Assembly: GCA_949128115.1 (NCBI GenBank)
Contig: OX421963.1
Span: forward strand, 4,464,001-4,528,000
Direction: 5' to 3'
DNA: 64,000 nt
Origin: Anaspis maculata
Lineage: Eukaryota; Arthropoda; Insecta; Coleoptera; Scraptiidae
The position numbers and the translations under genes are program-made. Shown one piece after another: positions 1 through 10,819 of the stretch. Numbering within the stretch: position 1 is the first letter of the stretch; the number at the start of each line of letters is the position of its first letter. Under the pieces are notes generated by a model. That model worked only from the letters and a program-made list of their open reading frames with translations. It was not told where the DNA came from and did no database searches.

Positions 1-650
1 TAAATTGAGAAGTGTCGCCTTTTCGTGAAAGAAACAGAAAATTACGTGGTCTCTGGGTCATTTTTTAGGTCATTGGAAATAAATCCTCCACGGAATGTTG
101 ATAAATTTATTCTTAATTATTAGAAAAAAGTGCATTCTATAGCATAGGTTTGAAAAAACGGCTGAAAATTGTTCAAAACGGTTTTTTTTTTGTCTTGTTG
201 AGCGTTAAATTACGAATCTATTTGTTTTCATGCCTCCAGCCTATTCAGATGATGGGATGAAATTCTTCAATTTTTTATCACCCTGTGATGTCATCTGCAT
301 AGATCGCCATCATGCCAACATTTCTCAAAATTGAAGGAGGAATCTGAATAGAATATAGTCCATAATATATTGCGGCATCAAAATTTATAAGGTTCTCTCC
401 ATTATTAGTGTTGCCCCACCGCATAATTTGTTCTCTTTCTACCTACTGCAAGATAGTCTTTCATGTTCTTCCTACATCACATGAGTACATCCTGTGCCAG
501 TTTTTCAAAACCTGTACTGAAGAATGCACTTTTTTCTAATAATTTTGCATAAATTTATCCAAATTCCATGGAGGACCTTTCTCCAATGACCTAAATAATG
601 AGCCAGAGACCTCGTGATTTTTTGGTTTTTTTCCATGAAAAATCAACATT
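1..650. mobile_element. Foldback / long-inverted-repeat element (left part)
   Basis: Bases about 17-142 and 516-640 are inverted copies of each other: both contain the GGTCTCTGG...TCATT...AGGTCATTGGA block and the TTATTAGAAAAAAGTGCATTCT block, one on each strand. The inner 230-510 stretch holds a second, weaker inverted pair around TCTGAATAG / CTATTCAGA. No coding sequence is seen. The structure is that of a non-autonomous foldback or MITE-like element. Its outer left end may lie outside the window, so no target duplication could be assigned. Confidence 0.55.
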
Positions 651-669
651 TTTTCATTTAAATAGCTGC

Positions 670-1552
670 TAAAACTTGGCTCCATTCCATATCTCTTATA
701 CACCGATGCGTTGGAACATCTTTGGCAACCTTTGCAGACGACACTGCAATTCTGTCGGTGGGGGACAGTGAGGTCGAAGCTGCGAGAGGACTACAAGAAG
801 CCGTTAACAACATCCATCAATGGACCAGTGACTAGGGCATACAACTTAATCAGAGCAAGTCAGTGCACAGAAACTCCATTAATAAAAAAAATAGAACGGC
901 GAACTTCCATCTATTAAAAACTATGTGAATGGTTCAACCATCCCCCACTCAAACACAGCCAAATATCTAGGCATGACACTCGATACCAACCTCCGATGGA
1001 AAGAACATGTCAAAAAGAAATGTATACAATCCAGACTGAAATATAGAGAAATGTATCGGATGTTGGGCCGGAAATCCTGACTTGCAATACATAATAAATT
1101 GCTCTTATACCCTGCGATCAACAAAATTTGGAATTAAGGTAGGCTGTGACCTGGTCAAATTCCAGAATGTCAAGCTGCTTTCGGCCAGAGCACAGCCTAC
1201 CCCAATTCCGAGTTTTGTTGATCACATGGTACAAGCAGGTTCTGAAACCCATATGGACGTATGGCATACAACTCTGGGCGATGCACCAGACCATCGAACA
1301 TCAACAGCATACCTACAAATATTTCAAAACAAGGTACTGGGAAACATAGTCAACGCTCCCTGGTACGTTAGAAACAAAAACCTCCATCGCGACTTGAATA
1401 TGGAAACTGTGGAAGCAGAAATCAAGTACCTTGCTCAGGAACACGAAGCCAGACTACAGGACCACCTTAACGTCGAAGCCACTTAACTTTTGAACCATGG
1501 AAATCAGCTGAGGAGACTTAAACGTGAAAAAACCACACGACCTTGTGAAGTG
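670..1552 (+). pseudogene. Jockey-type non-LTR retrotransposon, broken 3' part of ORF2
   Basis: Translated in all three + frames, this stretch gives the end of a reverse transcriptase. It reads PYLLYTD near 685, then FADDTAILSVGDSEVEA (the catalytic F/YADD box) near 735, then AKYLGMTLDTNLRWKEHVKK near 957, NKLLLY near 1095, and KQVLKPIWTYGIQLW near 1232, followed by PWYVRNKNLHRDLNMETV to about 1490. These are the RT thumb and C-terminal motifs of the jockey clade. Frameshifts near 725 and 880, a stop after TSD near 828 and a 119 bp insertion at 1111-1229 make it dead. The 5' two thirds of the element are missing, as is usual for 5'-truncated LINE copies. It ends where the inverted repeat of the next transposon begins. 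Confidence 0.85.
1111..1229. mobile_element. 119 bp MITE inserted in the jockey copy, TAC target duplication
   Basis: The jockey reading frame LLLY|KQVL is interrupted by exactly this block. Its ends are inverted copies (CCTGCGATCAAC and the complement of GTTGATCACATGG, continuing inward as AATTTGGAATT...GTAGGCTGTG). TAC lies on both sides (1108-1110 and 1230-1232). Removing the block plus one TAC restores the protein frame, which is strong evidence that it is an insertion. There is no coding capacity and the family is unknown. Confidence 0.8.
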
Positions 1553-2196
1553 CTAATAGGGTCCTTGCATAATTTTCTTTTCATTGTCTCCAATGATGCT
1601 TTGGTAGCCAAATAGCACCACAGACTGAACGGTTTTTCGAAATTCTTGATATTTTATTTTATTTTGTAAATTTAAAACACAAAAACTGTTAGGTATGCAA
1701 CTTCCATGCACCTATCTGTCACCTGCGGGATGACGTCATTACGCCCCGGACTGGGCTATTTGATTTTACACTAACAGATTGCGACTACGAATTTTAAATG
1801 TTTGACATAGTCCAACTGTCACCGTCTCAGACGTCTGTGAGGTTGAAACTCAGTTCAGGTTGAAAAGCGCGCAGCACGAGCTTGGGAATCGCCCTGACAC
1901 GTGAGAAAAGGCGACGGCGCATTTTCGCGGCTTTCATACTTCCATTCACTATGGCACGGCGGCTTTCCGTGAGGTCAGTTTTTTGTAAGATGTAACAGTA
2001 AAAGTGGGTGTATTCCAGTGGTGTATTCTGGTGTCCTAAGTACGGAAATAAGTGCAATATTAACAGGTAAAGGTTGGCTGACACAGGCGCTACATCCCAA
2101 AATTGAAATAGGTCTGTTTTGTTTAGCTATAGGGCTACATGGAGGACAAGAGAAGAGTTCCCCAGAAGGAACAGCTATTCTATGGAGGCAACGAAC

Positions 2197-2368
2197 AAAA
2201 CTTTCTTTCGCTCCGCCAGGGACCCCCAATTGCGACGGAAATGGAAGAATATTTGCCAGACAAGTGACGCTACGTAGTGAATGGTAGTACTAACCGTCCT
2301 TCGTTGTTTGTGGAGACATAGATTGTGGAGATCATTTTTCACCAAGTGATTTTTTGAACAAGAACAAG
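2197..2368 (+). pseudogene. THAP zinc-finger fragment, frameshifted
   Basis: One frame gives KTFFRSARDPQLRRKWKNIC followed by QTSD (from about 2197). This matches the F-x-FP-x-DP-x-x-R-x-x-W block in the middle of THAP domains, with the usual FP changed to SA. Another frame then gives CGDHFSPSDFLNKNK (about 2322-2368), the CxxHF...DF end of the C2CH zinc finger, directly followed by a splice-donor-like GTGAGA. Stops at 2279-2284 separate the two parts, so this is a broken domain. The N-terminal cysteine pair was not located. THAP domains bind DNA and occur both in P-element transposases and in host regulators; the surrounding inverted repeats favour a transposase. Confidence 0.5.
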
Positions 2369-3620
2369 GTGAGACAGCGTCATTCCTATGCACTTGGACA
2401 ATCTGCCGGAGTCTTGAAGAGAGGTGATCGAGTCATTATTTTATGTATGTTGTGGCGTGCCGTTGGATTGGTTTGAACGTTGATAGGTTGGCCGGTTGGA
2501 ACATCCACGCTTAAGGAGGTAAAGACGAGGAATTGTTTGAAATAGTAGCACAATCATTACTGATCTTTTGCAGGAATGAAATCTGCGAAAAGTTATGGAG
2601 TACGGACCCTTGCTTTCAACACGATTAAGCCTTGGAATGCACAAAGAAAAACGAAAAAGGTGAAGGTCGTTTCTCTTTCTTGTGAATTGAACCTAGCCTA
2701 ATGACTTAGCCTGAACCGCTTCATGTAATAAATAGAAGCAGACGATGGGAAATAGATTGTAGCCATATTATTCTGGCTATGACTGTGGTACATGTGGCAT
2801 TCCAGACATGACTCCGTTGAGAGATAAATCCAATGGTAAATTGCTAGGGACCCCTTCTATACAAGTTGAAGGATCTCAAGGAGAACTCTTCTATTGGCAC
2901 TCGCCAGGTGTACTGCTTGGAACTCGGAGGGTCTATGAAAAAATACTGAAAGAGCCTGGAGAAACTGTGAAGAAACTCAGCAGGGAAACTAGGGGCTGAC
3001 CTCTTTCGTACAAATTTTTCCAGCAACTTACTCATTAGACTGCACAGAGAACAAGAAATGGGGAAACGCGAAGTTCAAGGTCCCACTTAATATTTAGATT
3101 AATAATATGGAAAACATCTGAAGTCTGCCTCTGTTGTGGGTTGGCCACAAGTAAATTAGCAGTTTATAAAATAACGCAGTTAGTTTTCCATATGGCGGGT
3201 ACATAGCACTCGTCATGGCATAATCCTGTGTTTTCTGATGTACTTAACTGAAACAATTTTTTTTGTAGCCATCCACGAGGATGCTGGAAGGCTTCGGTTG
3301 GTGGCGTCTGAAATTCCTCTGTGCTATCTTCACATGAAATCAATGGTACTCTCCCAACACCATGCTCGCCCCCATGTCCCCAGAAGATTTCATCTGCATT
3401 ACTGCAGGGAAGTGCAGCCAAACGTGGATGCAGGAATGAAGAGAGATTTTTGGAGCCACTGTTACCTTTGAGGTGTCTGTGCGGTGCCCGGAAATCGCAA
3501 TTTAAAGTATGTTTGGGTCAGTATTTCATCAGGATCTTGTATCACATGCCGAAAGAATCTGTAGTGTTTTTGCACTCGCCTCTTGGGCAGATTTTTTTCT
3601 CAGAAACTGATATCAAGCAC

Positions 3621-3850
3621 TAATGAAGGATTTCCTCTTGGGGTATATTTCCTCTTGGGGTCCATTCCTGCCTGACTTGTTAAGCAGCTTGCTGCACAAA
3701 AATGTCAGTTACAATTCATTCAATAATTATTTCAAGTCAATAGGTCATGAGTCTTGAAAAAGATTTTAATTAAATCGAAACGTCGGCAAATACCTAGAAT
3801 TTTTTATTGTTTGTGTCCAAAAATATACCCCAAGAGGAAATCCTTCATTA
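3621..3850. mobile_element. 230 bp MITE with 30 bp perfect inverted ends
   Basis: Bases 3621-3650 (TAATGAAGGATTTCCTCTTG and ten more) are the exact complement of 3821-3850. The outermost bases are TA at both ends, so the unit is TA-ATGAAGG...CCTTCAT-TA, the pattern of a Tc1/mariner-type element with TA duplication. An incomplete direct echo (CCTCTTGGGGT) sits next to the left end at 3651-3661. There is no ORF. The inner part has ATCGAAACGTCGG at 3775-3787, a motif also seen in dispersed hammerhead-like repeats. Confidence 0.75.
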
Positions 3851-5601
3851 CTGAATCCAAATGGACAAGAATCAGAATCAAAATATAAGCACTTTTTCAA
3901 AATTGATAGAAAAAATTTTTGAAATCCATTTTACTACTTGCGAAATTGGTTTCACTTCTACTGTTACTGAAATTTGACAAAGGCTAAAAATGAGCTTCAT
4001 GGCGAAATTGTTTGTTTTACGTAAGAACTCAATAATAAAATATTTCTATTTTTTTTCACAGGTACTTTGGAGAGAAGTCGTCTCCTTCTGTTGCAAAAGC
4101 TATCTCTGATGTGTCCATTAGAACGACTGCATTGATCTGGAAATATGTGGAGGAAAATGGGGTCACTACTTATCCACAGCTAGGGCGCTAAATGAAGATT
4201 GCCTTTGTTTAATACCATAGGATCGAGGACCGTACCTACAGATACAACTAGTGGCAAATCAATCGCAGCTGTTACAAGTTCAACGAATGAAATTTTGATT
4301 GAGCTCACCCTCGAGCTCAGCAAACCAATTTTTTCATGAAATTATGAGAAGAAAGAACACACCAGCTTGTTCTAGCGATCTTGTCATCAATCATCATTCA
4401 TAAAAACGGATGTTATACTAGGCCGACGATATACCAGACCTGCAACAGCAATCTGAATACCCTGGCATCATACATACCAAGCAGATCACACCTATAATAC
4501 GTCACTACTATTTTCGATTCCCAGTTCTGATGCACATCCTTCCTTAACATGAAAAATGGACCAGATGACCAGTTTGAAGTGTCCGATGATCGCGTTGCTA
4601 TAAAATAATTATTGTTTTGGTCCAGCATCCTGCAATTTTTTGAAGTGATTCCGTACCAGAAAGTATACCTATGTGACGTCAGAGCAGAACTAGAAAAAAA
4701 AGCAAGATTCTACTTCTACATGAGAGCAAAAGAAGATTTCTCTTGGTTTATCTGCAAAAACCGTGAAACAAATTGTATAATAGAAGATCCGTCATTGCTA
4801 TGTTTGGTATTCTTTGGTAGTGCAGAAGGCGGAATGATAATCACACAAGCAAGATAAGAAAAATGGTCGTAAGACAAAAGGAAAGTTCAACATTCTGTTG
4901 ATACATAATTTATTTATTTGATTGTTTCGTTAATAGACTGAATTTGTTATAATTTAATCAGGTACTGTGGTAATAAAAATATAGAATGAAAATACAATGA
5001 TTTTGAATTTTTCGGCACTGATCTAGGTTAATAGCAAGTTAATAGGTTAAATAGTCTCCTTGGGTGAAATAGTGACGATTTGAAATTTCGCGGGGTTTCA
5101 GGGCGCAGGGCTGCAACCTCGCAAAGAAAAAAAACTTGCAAACAAAAAATAGAACTCTCGGGATGACGTCATTGTGAGCATTCAAGGTGATTTTAGAAGC
5201 GACCACGTTTTTGGCGCGAAAAAAAAAAATTCAAACTTTGATTTTCATTTAAAGGATGGGGAAATTTTTTTAAAATTTTTTTTGGGGCGGAAATTATTGT
5301 GGATAACGTTTTTAATGATTTTATGAGGTAATCGTCTTGAAATAAAATTCATGCAAGGACCCTATTGTTGTCCTTTTTCTTCTTAGTGTAACATGTATCT
5401 ACAGTGAATGCGTACAACGAACAGACTTGAGGGATACAGAACCAGTGGGTGACGATTCCTGAAAATGACTTTCAATTTATTATAATTAAACTGCTAGTTA
5501 GTCTGTAAAGACTAGTAGTAGTGAAAAATTTGAATTAAAACGAAAAACAGTACTTTAATGAATAAGCAGAAATATTCAGTTCTCAATTTATTGCATTTCA
5601 G

Positions 5602-5733
5602 TTTGAGTATGAGTGAAGCGATTTGTGCCATCCACGAGTTTGTTTTGAGCTCAGTCAAGCGCCGGAAAAAATCATGCCAGCGTAGACCAACGCCAGAAAA
5701 GTCTCAGATAGTCATCAAACGTCACTCAATCAA
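5602..5733 (+). CDS. Probable first coding exon of the 5.9-6.7 kb gene
   Basis: TTGCATTTCAG at 5591-5601 is a good splice acceptor. The ATG at 5609 opens a 42-codon frame (MSEAICAIHEFVLSS, then a basic run VKRRKKSCQRR) that ends at 5735-5737. A donor-like AA|GTAATG at 5732-5739 would splice to the acceptor ATATTGTCAG at 5881-5890. Phase is kept: AA joins C at 5891 to make an asparagine codon, then AFSRTFDILL of the long downstream frame. The 157 bp between is AT-rich, unlike the GC-rich coding part. The predicted spliced protein would be about 307 residues. This model is inference from splice signals and phase only; the stretch could instead be an upstream short ORF. Confidence 0.45.
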
Positions 5734-5795
5734 GTAATGTCACACAAAAATAATATGAAATTCTAAAGTGTGGAACCCCACAAGCACCCAAAATT

Positions 5796-6689
5796 ATGTT
5801 GTCTACCGTTCCGTCCAACAAATTCTATCCACCACTCGGCAACTGCGTGCTGCAAAGCTTCATATCAAAGCTCATATTCTATATTGTCAGCGCATTCAGT
5901 CGCACTTTTGACATCTTGCTGACCAATCCGAAAAATGCCGTCGAGGTGAGCAAGCAAACAGCTGCGCCGAAGAAGCTCGAGATCAAGCGCCACACGGCGG
6001 ATCAGACATACATCTACGACAATCGCCACTTTGACGAGCAAATCAATCCCTCCGAGGTGTTCAACCACGTCACCAAGTACTTGTGCGACGTCGACGAAAG
6101 CCTCTGGAACAGCCGCAACGCCCTCCGGCATGAGCAGAGCAAAGCCGTCGTGGGGACCGTGGGGACGGCCAAGAAGTGCTACAGCGACCGGATCGTCTCC
6201 GCCATCGGCGATCTGACCACGGAATGCCAGCGTTTGATGAGCACCTACGCCAACGCCGTGCGAAAGGTCGAGCAGGTCAAGCGAATGGAAGAGATCTGGA
6301 GCAACAACGAATCGATCGACATCGATACGGACACGTCGAGCAATCAAGCCTCGGATGGCGTCGAGTACAGGTCTTGTGGGACGGACAACAAGGCCTCGAC
6401 GGCGGACGAAGCGGTTTCCACGATGACGCTGACGGTCGAAGAGAAGCGTTCGTGCAGAACGGCCAGCGACGGGCGTCGCCTGTACGAGCTCGAAGTGTCC
6501 GGCGATGGGTGCAAGACGTACCAGACGGAGGAGGGAAAAGTAGCGCAGTTGGTAACTTACTATCATCAAAGCAAGCAAATTTTCGATCCGGCCAGGGAAA
6601 GCCTTCCAAAAAGGGTTTGGGACCGGAACGGCAGAAGACAACAGCAGGAGAAAAGAAGACGACCGACGTTTTTGAAACCAGCCAAGTAA
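5796..6689 (+). CDS. Unknown basic protein, about 297 aa as an unspliced frame
   Basis: This is the longest open frame in the window and the only long one on the + strand with a sharp rise in GC content and GC-ending codons (about 5935-6530), which supports real coding. I do not recognise the family. As an unspliced frame, residues 19-42 (around SFISKLIFYIVSAF) are hydrophobic. That part (5796-5890) is AT-rich and may really be intron, in which case the gene starts at 5609. The middle is polar with acidic and serine/threonine-rich segments (NESIDIDTDTSS, then STADEAVSTMTLT). The C-terminus is strongly basic (NGRRQQQEKRRRPTFLKPAK). No enzyme motif is visible. The TAA stop at 6687-6689 is followed three bases later by AATAAA. 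The - strand shadow frame is explained by GC bias. Neighbours are repeats, so context gives no function. Confidence 0.65.
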   Translation: MLSTVPSNKFYPPLGNCVLQSFISKLIFYIVSAFSRTFDILLTNPKNAVEVSKQTAAPKKLEIKRHTADQTYIYDNRHFDEQINPSEVFNHVTKYLCDVDESLWNSRNALRHEQSKAVVGTVGTAKKCYSDRIVSAIGDLTTECQRLMSTYANAVRKVEQVKRMEEIWSNNESIDIDTDTSSNQASDGVEYRSCGTDNKASTADEAVSTMTLTVEEKRSCRTASDGRRLYELEVSGDGCKTYQTEEGKVAQLVTYYHQSKQIFDPARESLPKRVWDRNGRRQQQEKRRRPTFLKPAK

Positions 6690-6692
6690 TTC

Positions 6693-6698
6693 AATAAA
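6693..6698 (+). terminator. Poly(A) signal AATAAA
   Basis: A canonical AATAAA begins three bases after the stop codon of the 5.8-6.7 kb gene. A 3' UTR this short is unusual but possible. It supports the frame being the true 3' end of a transcript. Confidence 0.5.
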
Positions 6699-6934
6699 GC
6701 AATATCTCGAAATACTCGATTTCTCTTATCCCTAGCCCACTTGATCGACCAGTAAATCCATCTCAAGCATTTGAGGCTCATTATTTGGTGATGACTATGA
6801 GAGCCAATTTTTTCTTGTACCAGATTACATCAGCAGGCTTATGCTACCTCCATCGTTCCTTTGGACCTGTTGCCGTATATAACAGTTACATGGAAGCGAG
6901 CTTGAATCTCTTATCCTCAGCATCTTCTATAACG

Positions 6935-7200
6935 CAACAAGAACTGATTTTCCCTGTAAGAATTCCGCCAGAACCAATTTCCTGGTAATAATTTCCCCTG
7001 GAAGAAATTTTCCTGGGATGAAGTTCATCGGAATGAACTTAATGAAGTTCCCTCGGCAATTATTTCCCCTAGAAGCAATTTCTCCGAAATTACTTCCACC
7101 GGAATGAACTTGTCTTGGAAATAATTTCATCCGGATAAAATCTCCCCATAATCAATTCCACCGCAATGAACATTTATCGGAAATGATTTCGCTTGGACGG
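6935..7200. repeat. AATTTCC/GGAATGAACTT degenerate tandem repeat (left flank)
   Basis: Short degenerate units of about 16-20 bp containing AATTTCC, GGAAATAATTTC or GGAATGAACTT repeat through this segment. A matching array lies at 8705-8935. The two bracket the GAGCCC minisatellite, suggesting one composite repeat unit. Confidence 0.6.
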
Positions 7201-7419
7201 AACAGTATCTCAGGACACAATACCAATTTCCTCCTTCTTCTAGGACGTGACCCGACAATTTCATCGCCAAATAATATTTCCCCCTTTGCCATAGCTTTAA
7301 TATGTCCCTTTGAGTTTTCTCGTTGCTTTTCTAACGTAAGGCCTCTTTTGCAGTCTTCTGTTATCAATAGACTCATTCCGCCCCCACTATTCTATTTTCA
7401 ATGTGATTTCAAGCCCTGC

Positions 7420-8695
7420 TGAGCCCCCTTACATTTTCCATGACTTCCGGAACAGCAAGCAGCGTTATGCCGTCATATCATGTTTGGAGCCCTATCGGGT
7501 CCCATTGTGTCCTCAAGTGTAGCTGGAGTCCTGTTGAGCCTCCTTATGTTTTTTCATAGCTTTCGGTGTAGGTACCTACCAGTATGTCTCATTCTCCGTT
7601 ATTCTGATCTACAGAGGTCCATTGGGCCCCCTTGTGTCTTCAATATCGTTTCAAATTCTGTTGAGCTTACTCGCACTTTTTTGAGGCTTTCGAAGCACTA
7701 GTATGCCCTTTGTGCCTGTATGTGGTATTCAGCCTGGAATCGTGCCCCCTTGTGTCTCCGAAGATAATTTCGGGTCCCAATGACTTGAGTGCTTCATGGC
7801 TTCGGAAATTCCACACGGTCCTCTTTTGCCATCTTGTGTAATACAAGCTCCAGTGGCCCCCTTATTGGGTCTTCAATTTGATTTGAAGCCTTGCTGAGTC
7901 CCCTTGCATCTTTATTACTTTCAGAGCCTGGTAATCACCTTTCTGCCATCATATTATTCGGGGTTCTTTGGGGCCCCCATGGGTTCTCAAATAAAATTGG
8001 AGCCCTGATATAAGTCCCCGTATGTGTTTTTGTGGCATGCAGAATTCCAGTGAGCTCTTTTTTGCCTGCTTTTATTCAATAGAGCTTCATTGGGCCCCTT
8101 TGTCGTTTTTTCATGACTTTTGGAGCTCTATTGGACCCCTTGTGCCTTCTCCAAACTAAATGTGTAGTTTTGAGCCCTAATCAGCTTACTTATGATTTCT
8201 TTGGCTCTCAGACTACCAGTGAGCCCCGTTTCGCCTTCTTCTGTTATATAGAGCCCCTAGGGTCCCCTTGTATAACCAATATCGTCTGAAGCCCTACTGA
8301 ACCCTCTTGCATTTTTCCGTGACGTTCGGATTTCTGTTGAGCTTCCTTTTGCCGTGACGTGTCATCGTTTGGAGACCTAATGAGCCCCCTTATGGTTTTT
8401 TGTAGCTGCCAGAATTCCAGTAAACCCCCTCCTGTCTTCTTTTGTTATATCAAGCCCTCTGCCCCCCTTGTGTCACAAATATCGTTTGAAGCCTTACAGA
8501 GCCACCTCGCATTTTTCCGTGGCTTTCGAATCTCTATTGTGGACCCCCTTGTGCCCTCATGTGTCATTTGGAGCCCTGATGAGCTCATGTTTTTCCGTAA
8601 CTTTCAGACCTTCAGGAAGCCTCCTTCTGCCTTCTTTTATTCAGGGCTTCATTGGTCCCCCACGTGGTTTTTCCCTAGCTTCCGGAGCTCAATGG
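7420..8695 (+). repeat. GAGCCC minisatellite, array 1
   Basis: Degenerate units of roughly 40 bp are built around GGAGCCCTATTGAGCCCCC, TTGTGTCTTC and GTGTCATTTGGA. At least 20 variants are seen. The same family recurs at 25155-26040, 38840-40145 and, in reverse orientation, 53740-54420. Open frames across it are low-complexity and not credible genes. Confidence 0.85.
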
Positions 8696-8704
8696 GGTTC
8701 GGTG

Positions 8705-8935
8705 AATTTATTTTGAGAGAAATTCAATTAGACGGAATTTATTCCAAGAGGATTCTTCCCAAGGGAAATTCTTTCCGAGGGATCTTCATCCCGATGATAT
8801 TAATTCTGGGGAAACTCGTTTCAGGGGGAATATTTCGGAGGGAAGTTTATTCCGGTGGGATTACTATTGGGGAAATTCCTTTCAGGGGAAATTACTTTCG
8901 GGCAATAATTTCCAGGGAAACTCGTTCTTGGATTC
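8705..8935. repeat. AATTTCC degenerate tandem repeat (right flank)
   Basis: Units such as GGGAAATTCTTTCCGAGGG and GGGGAAATTACTTTCGGGC repeat about every 18-30 bp. They mirror 6935-7200 on the other side of the GAGCCC array. No gene is seen from here to about 9225. Confidence 0.55.
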
Positions 8936-9224
8936 CTTCTACAAGGCCCAGATATGGCTAGTCTCCATATTCCACGACTCCGTGAAATATGCTGCGCTAC
9001 GCTTTCCAAGATACGATTCAGTCCCTTTCTGTTCGATTCTCTTGAACTATTCTTCTTGCGCTCATTCTGCAGTTTTATTTCAAGGTTTCAGCTTGGTCTG
9101 CACTTGTTTAGCTCCCTTTGCTTCTCTTCTTAGCTTTTGTTCCAATTTCCGTTTCTTTCCAACGTCTTCTTCTTCCGTTATCTCATTGTATTACTTTTCT
9201 TGGTATTCCAACCACCATCAGTTC

Positions 9225-9596
9225 AAAAAAGAGAGATAGAACGTGAATCCAAGAAGAGCGGAAACAGTATAACACCCACAGAAAGTATTTTGAATGAAAT
9301 GATCAACAGGGCGTGTGACAGAATGTTGAAGAAAGAAGAGCACAAACTCGAACAGAAAACCGGTCTACTGGTGGATCTAAGAGATAGCAGAGAGCCGTAC
9401 AAACTGCCCTAAAAGTGGGAGAAAAACGACCAGGAGGAATAACACAAACATAAGTCAGGAGGAAAAGAGGAGGAGAGGATAGATCAGGAAAAATATCAGA
9501 AGCAGAGAAGGAAGCTCAGGGTAAAGAATCAAAAACAAAAGAAAAAGACCTGGAAAGAACTCTATGAAGACGTGGACAAGGCATCTGAGAACAGGT
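9225..9596 (+). pseudogene. R1-like retrotransposon, part 1 (endonuclease-RT linker)
   Basis: Mixed frames give CDRMLKKEEH, PVYWW and EIAESR...C, then YQKQRRKLRV and KKKTWKELYEDVDKASEN at 9509-9593. PVYWW...EI..LR..C followed by a basic helix and KKxWKELxEEVD is the typical connector between endonuclease and reverse transcriptase in R1-clade elements. Stops and frame changes show it is dead. The coding sense breaks off at 9596, where a TAGA repeat begins, and resumes at about 12746. The copy has been split by a 3.1 kb insertion. Confidence 0.65.
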
Positions 9597-9614
9597 AGAT
9601 AGATAGATAGATAA
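9597..9614 (+). repeat. (TAGA)n tail of CR1/L2-like copy 1
   Basis: About four TAGA units form the 3' terminus of the - strand retrotransposon. CR1/L2-group elements often end in a short microsatellite rather than poly(A), and the second copy has the same tail. Confidence 0.7.
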
Positions 9615-9821
9615 TATTTCATTTGTTCAGTACAAAAAAAATAATGCACATGTTTTGCCTGTAAGGCGTAGAACGCGTCATGACTAAAAGATAAAGATAA
9701 TGAAATATAAAATAATCACAAAATATACAGAAATATATAGAAGATAATTTGTACAAAAACATAAAAACATTACATGAAATTTTCAACAAAATATATACAA
9801 CATTACAACAGATTCCAAATT

Positions 9822-10815
9822 TTATATATCCTTGTCAGAAAAAAATTCATCAAGGTCATAGTAGGCCTTCCGAACTAATATGGCATGGGGAGAAACCCGA
9901 AGCCGTCTCATAGGGAGACTGCGCAGCTCTGAAGAAAACTTATTAAAGATATTTGTTGTCATAAACTCCACGTTTTTCTGGAGAAAGCTGAAGTTGTATT
10001 TGTCGCAAGATAAATCTTGTCTATTTCGCGTATCGTGACCATGACCATCATTACCGAAAAGGTCCATATTCCGTTCGACAAACAACACACACTCGTATAT
10101 ATAAATACTTGGGAGGGTAAGTATACCCTTTTGGGTGAAATGTATTCTGCAGCTTTCCTGGTAAGGGAGTTGCAACACGTTCCTAACACATCTCTTCTGC
10201 AGTCTGAAAACTCTGATGGATTCTTTAGAATGACCCCAAAAAATGACACCATAACTCAATCTCGACTAAACATGTGCATAATATGCCATCATAGACGCCC
10301 GGACGCTGATCAGCTGGCTCATCACTCTCAGTGCATAGGCAAATCCTCCCACCCTGGAGACAACACCATCAATGTGAAATGACCAGTCCAACCTCGAATC
10401 AATTCCAATACCTAAGAAAGTGATCTGATCAACGGATTTAATGTGAGTATCATTATTACCATAAGCAATGCTCAATCGTTCTGATTGACCGAAGCTGAAC
10501 TAGATCATTTGCGTCTTATTCACATTTAGTAGCAAATTGTTGTTTTTGAACCAATGATCTAGTGTCCCCAGGGCAGAATTAGTCCCCTCACTCAATCTTC
10601 GCCGGACGTCACCTCCCGCTCCCGTGCTGATGACCACCGAAGTGTCGTCAGCAAACTGCAGAACTCTTTCATCCAGAACCGAAGGTAGGTCATTGGTATA
10701 GATTATGTATAGTAACGGTCCCAATATTGATCCCTGTGGAACACCTCTTTTTATTCCAAGAACATTAGATTTCAGATAATGACCACCCTCAGTTCTCTCC
10801 GCCACATATTGCATT
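9822..10815 (-). pseudogene. RT domain C-terminal half of CR1/L2-like copy 1
   Basis: Two long frames (10500-10985 and 9822-10259) and a shorter one (10266-10475) join into RT palm, thumb and C-terminal region. Visible are the GVPQGSILGP block, the FADD catalytic pair, the KFLGI..DSRLDW block and a long tail ending DLDEFFSDKDI at 9825. Stops at 10259-10262 and 10500 break it. Codons upstream of 10815 belong to the solo LTR, not to the retrotransposon. Confidence 0.75.
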
Positions 10816-10819
10816 CGAT

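Larger units (their letters stand above)
1555..5366. mobile_element. Candidate 3.8 kb DNA transposon with inverted ends and a THAP remnant
   Basis: AATAGGGTCCTTGCAT at 1555-1570 recurs as its exact complement at 5351-5366, with partial match continuing inward for about 8 bp. Flanking octamers GAAGTGCT and GTTGTCCT agree at 5 of 8 positions, so an eroded 8 bp target duplication is possible. Inside, about 2197-2368 encodes a THAP-like zinc finger, the DNA-binding domain of P-element transposases. From this I infer a P-like element. No transposase catalytic region is recognisable; the remaining ORFs are short. The interior also carries a nested MITE at 3621-3850. The pairing of the two ends over 3.8 kb could still be coincidental sharing of a family repeat. 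Confidence 0.4.

Noticed and set aside
5865..6641. 258-codon - strand frame over the 5.8-6.7 kb gene
   Set aside because: Shadow of GC-ending codons; the + strand frame has a proper ATG, stop and AATAAA and a better amino-acid composition.
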